The position numbers and the translations under genes were made by a program. Below are positions 27,383 to 37,032 of a stretch of 64,000 bases of DNA, one piece after another (the first letter of the stretch is position 1; every line of letters starts with the position of its first letter). Location of the stretch: positions 62,001-126,000 of the forward strand of contig NZ_JAKJSO010000010.1 of assembly GCF_050337045.1 (NCBI RefSeq), in the 5' to 3' direction. The notes under the pieces were generated by a model. It made no database searches. It saw only the letters and a list, made by a program, of their open reading frames with translations, and was not told the DNA's origin. Source of the DNA: Photobacterium kagoshimensis (GTDB lineage Bacteria; Pseudomonadota; Gammaproteobacteria; Enterobacterales; Vibrionaceae).

Positions 27383-27649
27383 GGTGTACTCCCAACTTGA
27401 ATAAATGCTACAGAACCCTGTATCAATGAGTTATCAGCATACTGCTAATTACCCTCCGTGATAATTAGCGGCTGATCAAAAACAGTTTTAATCAAACATT
27501 GATAATCCATGTACGCCAATATTTATTACCACGCTTAATAGTTAAAGCACCAACCCATTAGTCAAGCTTCAAGGTGCTTACTCCCCCTATTCTAGCTGCT
27601 CCCTTAAACTTGGCTTCATTCCTGTTCCAGACCAATTTAAGGTAGCCCC

Positions 27650-28906
27650 ATGAAAAAGACTTTTTTATCTCTAACTCTAGCAACACTTATGGTTTCAAGC
27701 CTTGCCAACGCAGTTCCATCAGAAGGTAAGGTTCGCGCCGATATGGGTATTACAGAATCAAACCTACTTGCAGCGGATCAAAACCGTTATACCTACAAAA
27801 ACATGCAAGAGTTTATGAAAACCAAAAACATCGACGCTGGTGCTATGGCGCCAATCATCTTAGAAAGTGCCAAGGCTCAGTTAGGCAGCGTTGAATTTAC
27901 GCACAACGGCAAAAAGATGGACTTACAAACAATGCTCAAAGAGCATCGAGCTGATGCATTTATTGTACTGAAAGATGGCAAAGTGGCACATGAACAATAC
28001 TTTGATGGCCAAACCGAACGTACAAAGCACCAAATGATGAGTGTAACCAAATCGTTCACTGGTATTTTAGCTGCAACTTTGATTGCAGAGGGAAAACTAG
28101 ATCGCGACGCACTTGTGGGAACCATTGTGCCTGAACTAAAAGGTTCAGCCTACGCCGATGCAACAGTGGGACAAGTCATGGACATGACAAACAACGTGAA
28201 ATATTCAGAGGCTTATGAAAATCCGAACGCTGAAGTGTTTCAACACATGAAGACATTTGGCTTTGCGCCAATGGAAGACGGTTACAATGGCCCAAAGACT
28301 ATTCATGAGTTCTTAAAGACACTTGAAAAAGTAGGTGATCGGCCACACGGTGAAGAATTTCATTACATTTCAGCAAATACAGATGTCGTGGCATGGATAC
28401 TTGAAAAAGTAGAAGGCAAGTCATTCAATCAAATCATGTCAGAACGTATTTGGTCTAAAATTGGTGCCGAGCGTGACGCTTTCGTTATTGTTGACGAAGA
28501 AGGCATCTCACTGGCATCTGGCGGCTTAAATGCAACCGCACGTGACCTAGCAAAATTTGGCCAGTTACTGGCAGATCAAGGTAAGAACCTCCATGGGGAA
28601 CAGATACTACCGGCTTCGGCTATTGCATCAACTCAAGCTGGTGGCAGCCCAGTGAAATTTGAAAAAGGCGGTTACAGCTATGATGGCGCCACCTTAGAAG
28701 GTTGGAGCTACCGCAACCAATTTTGGCACACTAATAACGAGAACCAAGCATACACGGCATTGGGAATTTTCGGACAGTGGATCTACGTTGACCCAACAGA
28801 AAATGTTGTGGTCATTCGTCAAGCAAGCATGCCAACTTCGATTGATGACGCTAAAGATGCTGAGATGATCAGTGCTATTAACGCGATTATTAGTAAGCTT
28901 AAATAA
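27650..28906 (+). CDS. Exported serine hydrolase of the beta-lactamase/NylB family
   Basis: 418 residues with a signal peptide ending near LANA. The class C-type fold shows SxxK in MMSVTKSFTG and YxN-type YISANTD, which are the nucleophile and general-base motifs; the third motif is less clear (QFWHTNN). The family includes 6-aminohexanoate-dimer hydrolases and esterases; there is no ground for calling it a resistance enzyme. It is probably periplasmic. AAGGTAG precedes the start, and a terminator follows. Confidence 0.82.
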   Translation: MKKTFLSLTLATLMVSSLANAVPSEGKVRADMGITESNLLAADQNRYTYKNMQEFMKTKNIDAGAMAPIILESAKAQLGSVEFTHNGKKMDLQTMLKEHRADAFIVLKDGKVAHEQYFDGQTERTKHQMMSVTKSFTGILAATLIAEGKLDRDALVGTIVPELKGSAYADATVGQVMDMTNNVKYSEAYENPNAEVFQHMKTFGFAPMEDGYNGPKTIHEFLKTLEKVGDRPHGEEFHYISANTDVVAWILEKVEGKSFNQIMSERIWSKIGAERDAFVIVDEEGISLASGGLNATARDLAKFGQLLADQGKNLHGEQILPASAIASTQAGGSPVKFEKGGYSYDGATLEGWSYRNQFWHTNNENQAYTALGIFGQWIYVDPTENVVVIRQASMPTSIDDAKDAEMISAINAIISKLK

Positions 28907-28927
28907 GCTGATTTAGATTAAAAAATA

Positions 28928-28954
28928 AGGCGAGCCGCATGACTCGCCTATTTT
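28928..28954 (+). terminator. Rho-independent terminator
   Basis: Stem AGGCGAG / CTCGCCT with an eight-base loop followed by ATTTTGT, just after the serine hydrolase. Confidence 0.7.
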
Positions 28955-29084
28955 GTACATCCCTCACCCTAACGCTCTCTTAGCGCGACTGAGTCATCCA
29001 TATTACTTTCACTGCCTCGCTTCATAGCGACCAAATAGAAGGCGTACTGATTGGGGGGAACGCCATACACACTAATCGATTTAG

Positions 29085-29636
29085 TTACTGATTATCCAAA
29101 TCTCGAATTTTCTTGGCAGGAATACCACCATACAGCGTATCTGGCGGAACATCTTTATTCACCACAGAACCTGAAGCAATCACTGAACGCGCCCCTATCG
29201 TCACCCCTTGGTTAATCACAACATTGCCACCAATCCATACATCATCTTCGATTTTGATCGGTTTGCTGTGTGTTTCCCATGCCCGACGCTCACGATAATC
29301 TAAACTATGGCTGGCCGTATAAAACTGGGCGCTAGGACCAATAAGTACATTATTACCAATTTCTATCGGTGCATTATCAAGCATAGTGACGCCCATATTC
29401 AAAAAAGTCCCGGCGCCTATAGAAATCGTTTTACCGAACTCACAATGAAACGGTGGGCAAATCAGCGTTTTCTCGCCAATACTTGCGAGAAGCTGTTGCC
29501 ACAGATGTTCAGCATGCCCAACGGGGACTTTGTTAATCTCTTGCTGGAGCGCAAACGAACGATTTCTGATCTCGGCAATTTCTGGATCGAGCCCATTAAA
29601 ATTCGATCCTTGCACCATTTTTTCAAATTCAGTCAT
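29085..29636 (-). CDS. Sugar O-acetyltransferase (maltose/galactoside type)
   Basis: Trimeric left-handed beta-helix enzyme that transfers acetyl from acetyl-CoA to sugars. The hexapeptide repeats (IEIGNNVLIGPSAQFYTASH, DDVWIGGNVVINQGVTIG, SVIASGSVVNKDVPP) and the catalytic His in TASHSL are clear. About 183 residues from the ATG at 29636, which is seven bases after GGAG; ATG codons at 29642 and 29651 overlap or precede that site. Physiological acceptor unknown. Confidence 0.88.
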   Translation of the reverse strand: MTEFEKMVQGSNFNGLDPEIAEIRNRSFALQQEINKVPVGHAEHLWQQLLASIGEKTLICPPFHCEFGKTISIGAGTFLNMGVTMLDNAPIEIGNNVLIGPSAQFYTASHSLDYRERRAWETHSKPIKIEDDVWIGGNVVINQGVTIGARSVIASGSVVNKDVPPDTLYGGIPAKKIRDLDNQ

Positions 29637-30050
29637 CTTCATACTCCACACTTACTTTTTATTCAGTTTTTTATTCTGCTTTCTTTGTTGGATCTTGTTT
29701 GCCCACAAGGTTCTTGATGTGCGCAAGCTCACTTTGGCAAACAATCTAACCATCACCGTTTAGCTTGCGCCAAACTTTAAAATATGTGGCCTTAAATAAA
29801 GGTGAACAGGCTCGCACATTCCCAAAAGCATAATAAACCACCCTATCAATAGCCGACTTATTGAGCACAACTGAATGCAAGCTCGATTGTGAACCACTCA
29901 AAATGCAATAACTTAACATTATCATATTAATAAAAAACCATAATTTAAGTTTATCCCTTATCACCATTAAGATTGCTCTATCGAATGAGGTTTAGGTAGC
30001 TCGTCACATCCCTACCGCTCAGTGCTAACTCACACTTACAAAGGTCGTAT
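29637..30050. other. Intergenic region upstream of gloA
   Basis: About 410 AT-rich bases. I see no gene I would defend; a 73-codon minus-strand frame at 29746-29967 lacks a ribosome site and recognisable motifs. In E. coli the repressor gene nemR precedes nemA-gloA; no counterpart is present here. Confidence 0.4.
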
Positions 30051-30428
30051 ATGAAATTTTTACACACCATGATCCGCGTTGTTGACCTAGAAAAATCAAT
30101 CGCCTTTTACACCAAAGTACTTGGAATGAAAGAGCTTGATCGTTCTGACAATCCAGAATATCGCTACACGCTTGTATTTGTTGGGTATGAAGAAAATGGC
30201 ACGACCATAGAGTTAACCCATAACTGGGACACTGACCAATATGAAATGGGCAATGCCTTTGGTCACTTAGCGCTCGGTGTCGACGATATTTATCTCGCCT
30301 GCGACAAGATTAAATCCTTAGGTGGCAAGGTCACCCGAGAGCCCGGCCCAGTGAAAGGTGGCACAACCCATATCGCTTTCATTACCGATCCTGATGGCTA
30401 CCAAATCGAATTGATTCAACTAGGTTAA
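30051..30428 (+). CDS. gloA: Lactoylglutathione lyase (glyoxalase I)
   Basis: Metal-dependent enzyme converting the methylglyoxal-glutathione adduct to lactoylglutathione. The vicinal-oxygen-chelate fold is evident: FLHTMIRVVDLEKSIAFYTKVLGMKEL with metal-ligand His5, then ELTHNW, GHLALGVDDIY, and the C-terminal Glu in DGYQIELIQ. 125 residues is a little short of E. coli GloA (135). An AAAGG site precedes the ATG. The OYE gene follows after 18 bases, so the two form an electrophile-detoxification operon. Confidence 0.92.
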   Translation: MKFLHTMIRVVDLEKSIAFYTKVLGMKELDRSDNPEYRYTLVFVGYEENGTTIELTHNWDTDQYEMGNAFGHLALGVDDIYLACDKIKSLGGKVTREPGPVKGGTTHIAFITDPDGYQIELIQLG

Positions 30429-30446
30429 TTTTCTGAGGAAGAACAC

Positions 30447-31559
30447 ATGAAAAATGCATTATTTCAACCTATTCAGCTAGGCACACTTTCTCTTAAAAAC
30501 CGAATTGTCATGCCTCCAATGACGCGCTCTCGTGCCAGCCAGCCAAGCAACGCAGCCAACGAACTTATGGCGACTTACTACGCCCAACGCGCCTCAGCAG
30601 GGCTTATTGTTGCTGAAGGCACACAAATTTCAGCCATGGGGCAAGGCTATGCTTGGACACCGGGGATCTACACAGCAGAGCAAATTGCAGGCTGGAAAAA
30701 AGTAACTGACGCCGTTCACCAACAAGGCGGTGCTATTTTTGCCCAACTTTGGCACGTAGGTCGCGTAACCCACCCTGACAACATTGGTGGAGAACAACCA
30801 ATTTCATCTTCAGCATTAAAAGCTGAAAACGTAAAAGTGTTTATCGACAATGGTACGGATGAGCCAGGGTTTGTTGATGTGGTTGAACCGCGAGAGATGA
30901 CGAAAGCTGACATTAACATGGTGATAGAGCAATACCGTCAAGCCGCCCTCAATGCGATTGAAGCAGGCTTTGATGGCATTGAGCTTCATGCAGCGAACGG
31001 TTACCTAATAAACCAATTTATTGATTCTGAAGCCAACAACCGTACCGACGAATACGGTGGCTCGATTGAAAATCGCTTACGTTTCTTAGGCGAAGTGGTT
31101 GCCGCTATGGTCGATGCCATTGGCGCTGATCGTGTTGGTGTGCGTTTAGCACCATTCACTTCATTAAATGGCACCGTTGATGCGACCCCTGTAGACACTT
31201 ATACCGCAGCTGCCGCTTTACTAAACACATACAAAATTGTCTATCTTCACATTGCAGAAGTCGACTGGGACGATGCACCAGACACACCACAAGGCTTCAA
31301 ACAAGCGGTACGTGATGCTTACCAAGGCGTCATTATTTATGCCGGTCGCTACGATAGCAAACGTGCAGAGCAAGCCATTAAAGACGGTGTGGCTGATATG
31401 GTTGGTTTTGGTCGTCCATTTGTGGCGAACCCAGATCTGCCAAGCCGTATTGAACAAGGTCATCCACTCGCACAACACGACCCAAGTACTTTATTTGGCG
31501 GTGACGAAAAAGGGTTAACCGATTACCCAACTTATGCGCAATATCGACTGGCTATCTAG
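30447..31559 (+). CDS. nemA: Old Yellow Enzyme family alkene reductase NemA
   Basis: FMN-containing reductase of 370 residues. NRIVMPPMTRSRAS, QLWHVGRVTHPD, HAANGYLINQFI and GFGRPFVANPDL mark the flavin and substrate sites. It is paired with gloA as in E. coli nemA-gloA, although in reverse order, and there it reduces N-ethylmaleimide and other electrophiles. A GAGGAAG ribosome site precedes the start. It is a paralogue of the OYE at 12584, from which it differs throughout. Confidence 0.9.
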   Translation: MKNALFQPIQLGTLSLKNRIVMPPMTRSRASQPSNAANELMATYYAQRASAGLIVAEGTQISAMGQGYAWTPGIYTAEQIAGWKKVTDAVHQQGGAIFAQLWHVGRVTHPDNIGGEQPISSSALKAENVKVFIDNGTDEPGFVDVVEPREMTKADINMVIEQYRQAALNAIEAGFDGIELHAANGYLINQFIDSEANNRTDEYGGSIENRLRFLGEVVAAMVDAIGADRVGVRLAPFTSLNGTVDATPVDTYTAAAALLNTYKIVYLHIAEVDWDDAPDTPQGFKQAVRDAYQGVIIYAGRYDSKRAEQAIKDGVADMVGFGRPFVANPDLPSRIEQGHPLAQHDPSTLFGGDEKGLTDYPTYAQYRLAI

Positions 31560-31733
31560 CCTTCTTATATGCATTACGCTAGACCAGAAATCAGATCATA
31601 AGTAATAGAACTAATAGCAACCTCAACAATGGTCAGGTTGCTATTTTGATACCTCAATCCATTCGCCGTTTAGCGACAAGCCTTGGATTATCCGTTAAAA
31701 TTCATAGCAATTAGAATAACAGGCTGTATTGAT

Positions 31734-32078
31734 ATGAAAATTTCCGTTGATGGTGGTTCATTTAAGGTCGCAATTGAGACTGAATACGAAGGTTTGGTTG
31801 TTGAAGCCACACAGATCTTCCATGAGACGCGTGAGCAAGCAAAATCCAATGACAAAGCAATCCTACGCTTTCTACAGATTATTTTGGAACACCGTGAAAG
31901 CGATGATGCGATTGGCTATTCAGTATTAGGCTTACTGGGCTGGTATAACGAAGTGATCGATCCGGTGCAAGACCAAGATATCGAGTTAAATCTACCTAAA
32001 ATATTGCCACATTTGATCAATCCAGCGGGCGATTTAACGGCAACCAGTGACAATGAAAGCAATACATTTAAGCACTAA
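31734..32078 (+). CDS. Hypothetical protein, about 114 residues
   Basis: No family recognised. It is acidic and mostly helical in pattern (EATQIFHETREQAKSNDKAILRFLQIILEHRES) with no signal peptide or membrane segment. I use the ATG at 31734 rather than the frame opening at 31683, since the extra residues are unlike the rest and have no ribosome site. A terminator at 32111 follows. Coding is supported by length and clean termination only. Confidence 0.55.
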   Translation: MKISVDGGSFKVAIETEYEGLVVEATQIFHETREQAKSNDKAILRFLQIILEHRESDDAIGYSVLGLLGWYNEVIDPVQDQDIELNLPKILPHLINPAGDLTATSDNESNTFKH

Positions 32079-32110
32079 GGCTTTTATATATTAAGACTTT
32101 GTGTACTAAA

Positions 32111-32141
32111 AATTAAGCGCTCTAACTCTAGGCGCTTAATT
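32111..32141. terminator. Terminator between convergent genes
   Basis: Ten-bp perfect stem AATTAAGCGC / GCGCTTAATT with an 11-base loop, between the hypothetical gene (plus) and the ABC-F gene (minus). Confidence 0.65.
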
Positions 32142-32162
32142 GACTCTATTTTGCCCTCTCGA

Positions 32163-33734
32163 TTACATAGCGATGGTTTTATTTATTCCAACCTCCGCAA
32201 CAAAATCTCTGTCATGGCTCACTAAGATAAAGGCTCCTTTATACTCATTCAGTGCTGCGGATAAAATCTGCTTTGATTCGATATCTAAATGGTTATCGGG
32301 TTCATCTAACAGCAGTAATGGCGAATGCGCAGCATGGCTAACAATAAGCATAGCCAGCTTCATTTTCTCCCCCCCACTCAAACATTCAAGCTTGCGATAC
32401 ACGGCATCGCGTCGAAAACCGATTCCCGCCAATAAAATTCGGGCATCACTTTCTGTTAAACCATCACAGTGTTTGAGTAAGCTCTCAAGTAAAGTGTTTT
32501 CGTGCTCAAGCAAGCCAAAATGTTGATCGAGATAGACAGTGTCAACATTCAATTTAACCGAACCTGTATAGTCAGAATGTACGCCTTGGATTGCTTTCAA
32601 CAAGGTTGATTTACCGCAACCATTATCACCTTGCAGATAACAGCGTTCAGCATGCGACAAAGTGAATGACAATGAATTCCCACGCCCATACTTCAATCGG
32701 CACTTTTCAATATTCAATAATGACCTTTTCTTTACCACCGAAGATTGTTGCAGGTACAAAGTCTGCGGTTTGAGCTGCTCCCTTTGTTTTTTCAGTGCTT
32801 GTAGCTTATCGAGGTTTCGCTCTTGCTGGTTCTGTTGATTGATCACAGCAGCAGATCGGCTTTGCCCAGCTTTGTCTTTCATGGCATCGAGTAAAATCTT
32901 GGGCTGACTACCTGTTTTCCTCAGCTTATTTCCATGCGCTTCACGCTGTTGTGCTTTCTCTTTGCTGGCTTGTGCCTGACGCTCTAATCGTTTTTGTTCA
33001 GCGCTAAGGTACGAGATTTTTTTATCTAAGGCCTCAGATTTGGCCGATGATTGCGCCAAGAAAACATCATAGTTCCCTTTAAAATAACCTAACCCTAAGC
33101 CTGTTAATTGATAAATAGCATCAACATGCCGGAGTAAGTCTCGATCATGACTGATAAGCAGCACTTGCCCGTCAAATTGGTCAAGTTGCTCAATCAACCA
33201 TGCCCGACCTTGGCTATCTAGGTGGTTAGAGGGCTCATCGAGTAACAAAATATCTGCGTCTGATTGAAACAAGAGATACAGCTGTAACAGTGCTAATTGT
33301 CCACCACTTAAAGCATGGCAATAGTCATCAAGGCGGGCATCAATCCGCAATGCTTTTAGCACGCTAAGCGTTTGCGCTTCTATATCCCAATCGTCACCAA
33401 TCAGGTCAAAGTCGCGTTGTTCACAACTTCCCTGCTCAATAGCTCGTAACGCTATCAGCTTTTCTTTGATTCCCAGATAATCAGCAATCTGTTGTTTGCT
33501 CGCTAACAAATCTGACGGTAACTGGGAATAATGCGCGATTTTCGCCTGACATGTCACCTTCCCTAAAGTAGGGCTTGTTTCGCCCAATAATAGCGATAGA
33601 AATACAGATTTACCGACGCCATTTCGCCCTACCATCCCAGTAAGGCGGTCAGTGAGGCTAAAGTTAATATCGCGAAATAACCACTCGCCCGTATCGAACT
33701 GAAATGACAATTTGTGTGTAAATAATGCAGGCAT
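32163..33734 (-). CDS. ABC-F family ATPase (ribosome-associated type)
   Basis: 523 residues with two ATP-binding cassettes and no membrane segments. Walker A motifs are GRNGVGKS and GDNGCGKS, signatures ALSGGQLALLQLYLLF and CLSGGEKMKLAML, Walker B motifs ILLLDEPSNHLD and LLLLDEPDNHLD. A Gln/Lys-rich coiled linker of about 80 residues (AEQKRLERQAQASKEKAQQRE) joins the two, as in the proteins that act at the ribosomal E site. Subfamily not assigned; a role in antibiotic target protection cannot be excluded. A GGGAGG site lies before the ATG. Confidence 0.88.
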   Translation of the reverse strand: MPALFTHKLSFQFDTGEWLFRDINFSLTDRLTGMVGRNGVGKSVFLSLLLGETSPTLGKVTCQAKIAHYSQLPSDLLASKQQIADYLGIKEKLIALRAIEQGSCEQRDFDLIGDDWDIEAQTLSVLKALRIDARLDDYCHALSGGQLALLQLYLLFQSDADILLLDEPSNHLDSQGRAWLIEQLDQFDGQVLLISHDRDLLRHVDAIYQLTGLGLGYFKGNYDVFLAQSSAKSEALDKKISYLSAEQKRLERQAQASKEKAQQREAHGNKLRKTGSQPKILLDAMKDKAGQSRSAAVINQQNQQERNLDKLQALKKQREQLKPQTLYLQQSSVVKKRSLLNIEKCRLKYGRGNSLSFTLSHAERCYLQGDNGCGKSTLLKAIQGVHSDYTGSVKLNVDTVYLDQHFGLLEHENTLLESLLKHCDGLTESDARILLAGIGFRRDAVYRKLECLSGGEKMKLAMLIVSHAAHSPLLLLDEPDNHLDIESKQILSAALNEYKGAFILVSHDRDFVAEVGINKTIAM

Positions 33735-34059
33735 AAAAATACCTCCCTTTACGTTTTAAACTGTAAAAGGGGCTTGGTCGTTACTTAAGTACGATCGTCG
33801 AAGAACAGGTAAACCGTTCTTTAATGACAATAGTGATATTTTCTGCAAGATAGAGATGACGAAGTAACGCCCACTAACCCCGAGTGTCCAAATGATTTGA
33901 GATTTATTGGATGTCAGGAAGTTAGTACTTCATTATGGCGTTAAATCCTATTGAGGTGATGGCATCAATTCTATCTTCATCTCAAGTGAAGCGTCAACTC
34001 AACCACAGAGATAAAAATTGATGTAACTCTTACTACATAATGAACACTTTGAAATGAAA
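33735..34059. other. Long leader region upstream of the ABC-F gene
   Basis: About 320 bases with no gene on either strand. On the minus strand a hairpin of the form AGAACGG-TTTA-CCTGTTCT lies at about 33801-33820, some 70-85 bases before the ABC-F start. Leaders of ABC-F genes are often attenuators, but no convincing leader peptide is seen. Confidence 0.35.
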
Positions 34060-34082
34060 AAAGCACCACATTGTGGCGCTTT
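34060..34082 (-). terminator. Terminator of the GH18 chitinase gene
   Basis: On the minus strand a nine-bp stem AAAGCGCCA / TGGTGCTTT (one G-T pair) followed by TTTTTCATTTC; 50 bases past the chitinase stop. Confidence 0.7.
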
Positions 34083-34134
34083 ACTCAATAAGCAGCTATT
34101 CAATTAAACCAATTGACACTTTATTTACCGCTCA

Positions 34135-36321
34135 TTACAGCTTGGTCCAAGCATCTTGCCAATACAGGCTATCCGCTGGGGCATACGATGCACTGGCGCA
34201 CCATGCTGTATATGGCCACGGCTTACATTCGTAAACACCGTTATCTGCACCAAGCACTTTGTCACCCGCTTGGTAACTCACACCCGCTTGATATGGTGGG
34301 TAATCACCAGAAGGTGGGGTTACTGTACCTTCTTCTTTCACGGTAAATGGCGCGGTAAACACCACCGTTTCACCGTCTGCGGTTGTACCCACGACGTCTA
34401 ATGTGTAGCGCCCTGCATCAGCGTTAAAGATATCAAGCGTGATCGCTTTGGAATCAACAAGGTTTACTTTCGCTTGATTCATTACAACGCCTGCACTGTT
34501 AGATGCCATCACGGTGACATCAAGTGCTTCATTCGCAGTTAGCGTTAGCGACAAACGCACTTCCCCATTCACAGCCATATACTCAGAGGCAAGACCTGCG
34601 ATATTAAGTTCAGCATCGGGATCGGGCGTTTCACCACCACATGTGTTGTCGGACACTTTTTTCCACACGCCCCACTCACCAGTTGTGCCTGGTTCATCAC
34701 CACGCGTCCACCAGCCCGCTTCCCAAGTCGCACCATTATGCGAAACTTGATCACCTTCTACGTAGGTTGTGGCTGCATTCCATTCATTTGCACAGCTACT
34801 GCCGTCACTCACAACAACTTTACGCTCAGCACGCACCGTTTGGTTGGCGCTATCAGTCACCGAATATTGAAGCGTGTAGCTACCTGCACGGTTTGTATCA
34901 ACAGCCCCTGTTACGCGGATCTGATTGGTCAATTCACCGTCTTCCGCATCCGTTGCTGTGACATTGGCTAAAGGATCAAACGTTGCACCAATCATTACAT
35001 TGGTATCTTTCACGCCGTTCAATACCGGCTTTTGGCTATAAACTTCAATACTGCGCGCTTTGACGGTTTCGTTGTCATCGCTGTCTTGTACTCGGTAAGT
35101 TAAGACGTATGTCCCAAGCTGACGTACATCGACACTGCCCTCAACAACGATTGAACCTGTTAGGTCACCGTCTTCTTTATCAAACGCCGTAACATTCGCT
35201 AATTCATTAAACATCTCACCATACAACACGCGAGTATTCTCTACCCCTTTAAAAACAGGTTCGCCTTCTGCTGGTGGCGGTGGTGTTTGACCATGTACGA
35301 ATGGGCCATAGTTGTTAATGAACGTCTCACTGTAGGCTTGGCCTGACGCATTGGTGCCCATATCCCAGTTCACCGACCATGTCATCACACCGCGTAATGG
35401 TTGTCCTTGCTTGTTCAAGCGCTCAAATGCATCGTAGAGATCTTGTGGATCTTGTACATAGCCTGTTGCGGCAGCATCAATGCTTGATGGAATACCAAAT
35501 ACCAGTTTACTACTAGGGATTTTATGGAAGCCACGCGTCCCATTGGCGAGTGAATCTGAAATATAGTAAATAAATTCTTCTTTTAACGCATCGTTGTTTT
35601 GAGCAATCCAGCCAACGCCTTCAACCCAAATCCCATCGCCACCTTGGTTATAAAACTGCGGGTTAATCCAGTCGTAGTAACCTTCAAGGCTCTCTATGTA
35701 TGGCACGTATTTACCGCCCGAAGTTAAGTATGGAAACTCAGGTGCCATGGTAATCAGGAAGTTTTTACCCTGCGCTTTATAGTGATCTTTTACAATGCGT
35801 AACGCGGCAGGGATAACTGTTTGGTTATCTGCAGCAGTAACGGCAGCCTGCTCTAGGTCGATATCTAAACCATCAAAGCCATAAGCGTCCGTCACACGGA
35901 TAATTTCTTCTGCGAACGCTTGTTCGTCTCCAGCTTTTAATTCAACGTGTGCATCTGCACCGCCTAACGCGATAAGCACAGAACGACCTTGCTTGTTCAA
36001 TTCACCGATCTGCTCGGTAAACTGTTGCTCGGATAGACCTATGGTTGGATCTAAACGGAACGTCGGAATACGACCTTCAGCAACATCGAACACTTTCATA
36101 AATGAAACATTCACCACGTTGTACATTGGATTTACTGCTTCCAATGTTACACACGGTGCGTTACCGCCTTTATAACCAGCGCCATCACACCAGTTGTGCC
36201 AGTAACCAACGACCACACCCGCTTCCGGGTTAACCATTTTTGCGCTATCAGCGTATGCTGCGCCAGAAAAAGCAACGATACCTAAAGATATTGCGAGTTG
36301 GAGTGCATTACGTTTTAACAT
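34135..36321 (-). CDS. GH18 chitinase, multidomain, secreted
   Basis: About 728 residues from the ATG at 36321 (GGAAA site; the frame extends to 36381 without support). A signal peptide ends near AAYA. The GH18 barrel covers about residues 30-350, with the catalytic DGLDIDLE motif (acid Glu157). Two DUF5011-type Ig-like domains follow (about 375-520; both contain the phrase DLTGSI or ELTNQI after ANVTA). A CBM5/12 chitin-binding module (AGWWTRGDEPG), a further beta-sandwich and a C-terminal CBM5/12-like module (YQAGDKVLGADNGVYECKPW) complete it. The single gene is flanked by long untranslated regions. Confidence 0.92.
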   Translation of the reverse strand: MLKRNALQLAISLGIVAFSGAAYADSAKMVNPEAGVVVGYWHNWCDGAGYKGGNAPCVTLEAVNPMYNVVNVSFMKVFDVAEGRIPTFRLDPTIGLSEQQFTEQIGELNKQGRSVLIALGGADAHVELKAGDEQAFAEEIIRVTDAYGFDGLDIDLEQAAVTAADNQTVIPAALRIVKDHYKAQGKNFLITMAPEFPYLTSGGKYVPYIESLEGYYDWINPQFYNQGGDGIWVEGVGWIAQNNDALKEEFIYYISDSLANGTRGFHKIPSSKLVFGIPSSIDAAATGYVQDPQDLYDAFERLNKQGQPLRGVMTWSVNWDMGTNASGQAYSETFINNYGPFVHGQTPPPPAEGEPVFKGVENTRVLYGEMFNELANVTAFDKEDGDLTGSIVVEGSVDVRQLGTYVLTYRVQDSDDNETVKARSIEVYSQKPVLNGVKDTNVMIGATFDPLANVTATDAEDGELTNQIRVTGAVDTNRAGSYTLQYSVTDSANQTVRAERKVVVSDGSSCANEWNAATTYVEGDQVSHNGATWEAGWWTRGDEPGTTGEWGVWKKVSDNTCGGETPDPDAELNIAGLASEYMAVNGEVRLSLTLTANEALDVTVMASNSAGVVMNQAKVNLVDSKAITLDIFNADAGRYTLDVVGTTADGETVVFTAPFTVKEEGTVTPPSGDYPPYQAGVSYQAGDKVLGADNGVYECKPWPYTAWCASASYAPADSLYWQDAWTKL

Positions 36322-36776
36322 CTCTATTTCCACAAAAGTCGCTGTGGTTATCACAGCCATGACACTTATTTTAGTCATCAAATTTTGTGTTTAGGTATAG
36401 AAATTTCTACTTCAATGTACTGTTTTTTATAAGATTGAGATCTTCTGTCACATTTTAAAAACTAACTATATTTAAAAATTGACGATTTCACCAATATACC
36501 CATTAAGTCAAAAATGAAATTTAAAATCCTTAAATAACAATAGAATAACCGACAAAATAAGCTTAAATCACATGCGTTTGGTTAATGCTATTACTAGGTG
36601 CCATAATACGAAGTAAAACGACAAATGCGGTTACTTACTGATGCGTAGATTTGACTAAGTGCAGTCTGAAAAATTAGGCGAGGTCAGTAGCAATGCTGCA
36701 GTATAGAAATAAGTAGGAAGGAAATATCATAATTCACTCCCCCTCGAGTTGAGGAGGAGCTTAATCGCGTCTTGCA
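36322..36776. other. Upstream region of the GH18 chitinase
   Basis: About 450 AT-rich bases with no coding frame; it contains the chitinase promoter. On the minus strand an AAATGTGA half-site of the CRP type lies at about 36449-36456, without a good second half. Confidence 0.4.
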
Positions 36777-36992
36777 TTAATCACGCTTTAAAGGCCGAAT
36801 AACCGATTCTAAGCCTTCAATCTTAAACTCTAATGCCAGCGCCAGCAGTGTACCCAGCTCACCTTCAGGGAAGCCCTGCTTGCGAAACCACAGTAAATAT
36901 TCTTCTGGTAAATCAATAAGCACGCGACCACTGTACTTACCAAACGGCATCTTCATGTTCGCGAGCTTTACCAAGTGTTCTTTCTGAAACAT
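36777..36992 (-). CDS. DUF3820 family protein
   Basis: 71-residue protein with the family pattern MPFGKYSGRVLIDLPEEYLLWF followed by GFPEGELGTLLALALEFK. Members occur widely in gammaproteobacteria and one is described as a quorum-sensing-regulated factor; the function here is unknown. It is read in the same direction as the YceI-like gene 40 bases upstream, so the two may be cotranscribed. Confidence 0.82.
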   Translation of the reverse strand: MFQKEHLVKLANMKMPFGKYSGRVLIDLPEEYLLWFRKQGFPEGELGTLLALALEFKIEGLESVIRPLKRD

Positions 36993-37032
36993 AGTTCAAA
37001 CCTGTATTAACTTGGTGTAGATAATACCAAGG

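Noticed and set aside
27650..28906. Beta-lactamase resistance gene
   Set aside because: The motifs fit NylB-type hydrolases and esterases; nothing supports antibiotic hydrolysis.
29746..29967. 73-codon minus-strand frame upstream of gloA
   Set aside because: No ribosome site or family motif and an uncertain hydrophobic start; treated as non-coding.
33742..33850. Leader peptide for the ABC-F gene (minus-strand 30-codon frame starting with TTG)
   Set aside because: No ATG or GTG start and no ribosome site, so not called.
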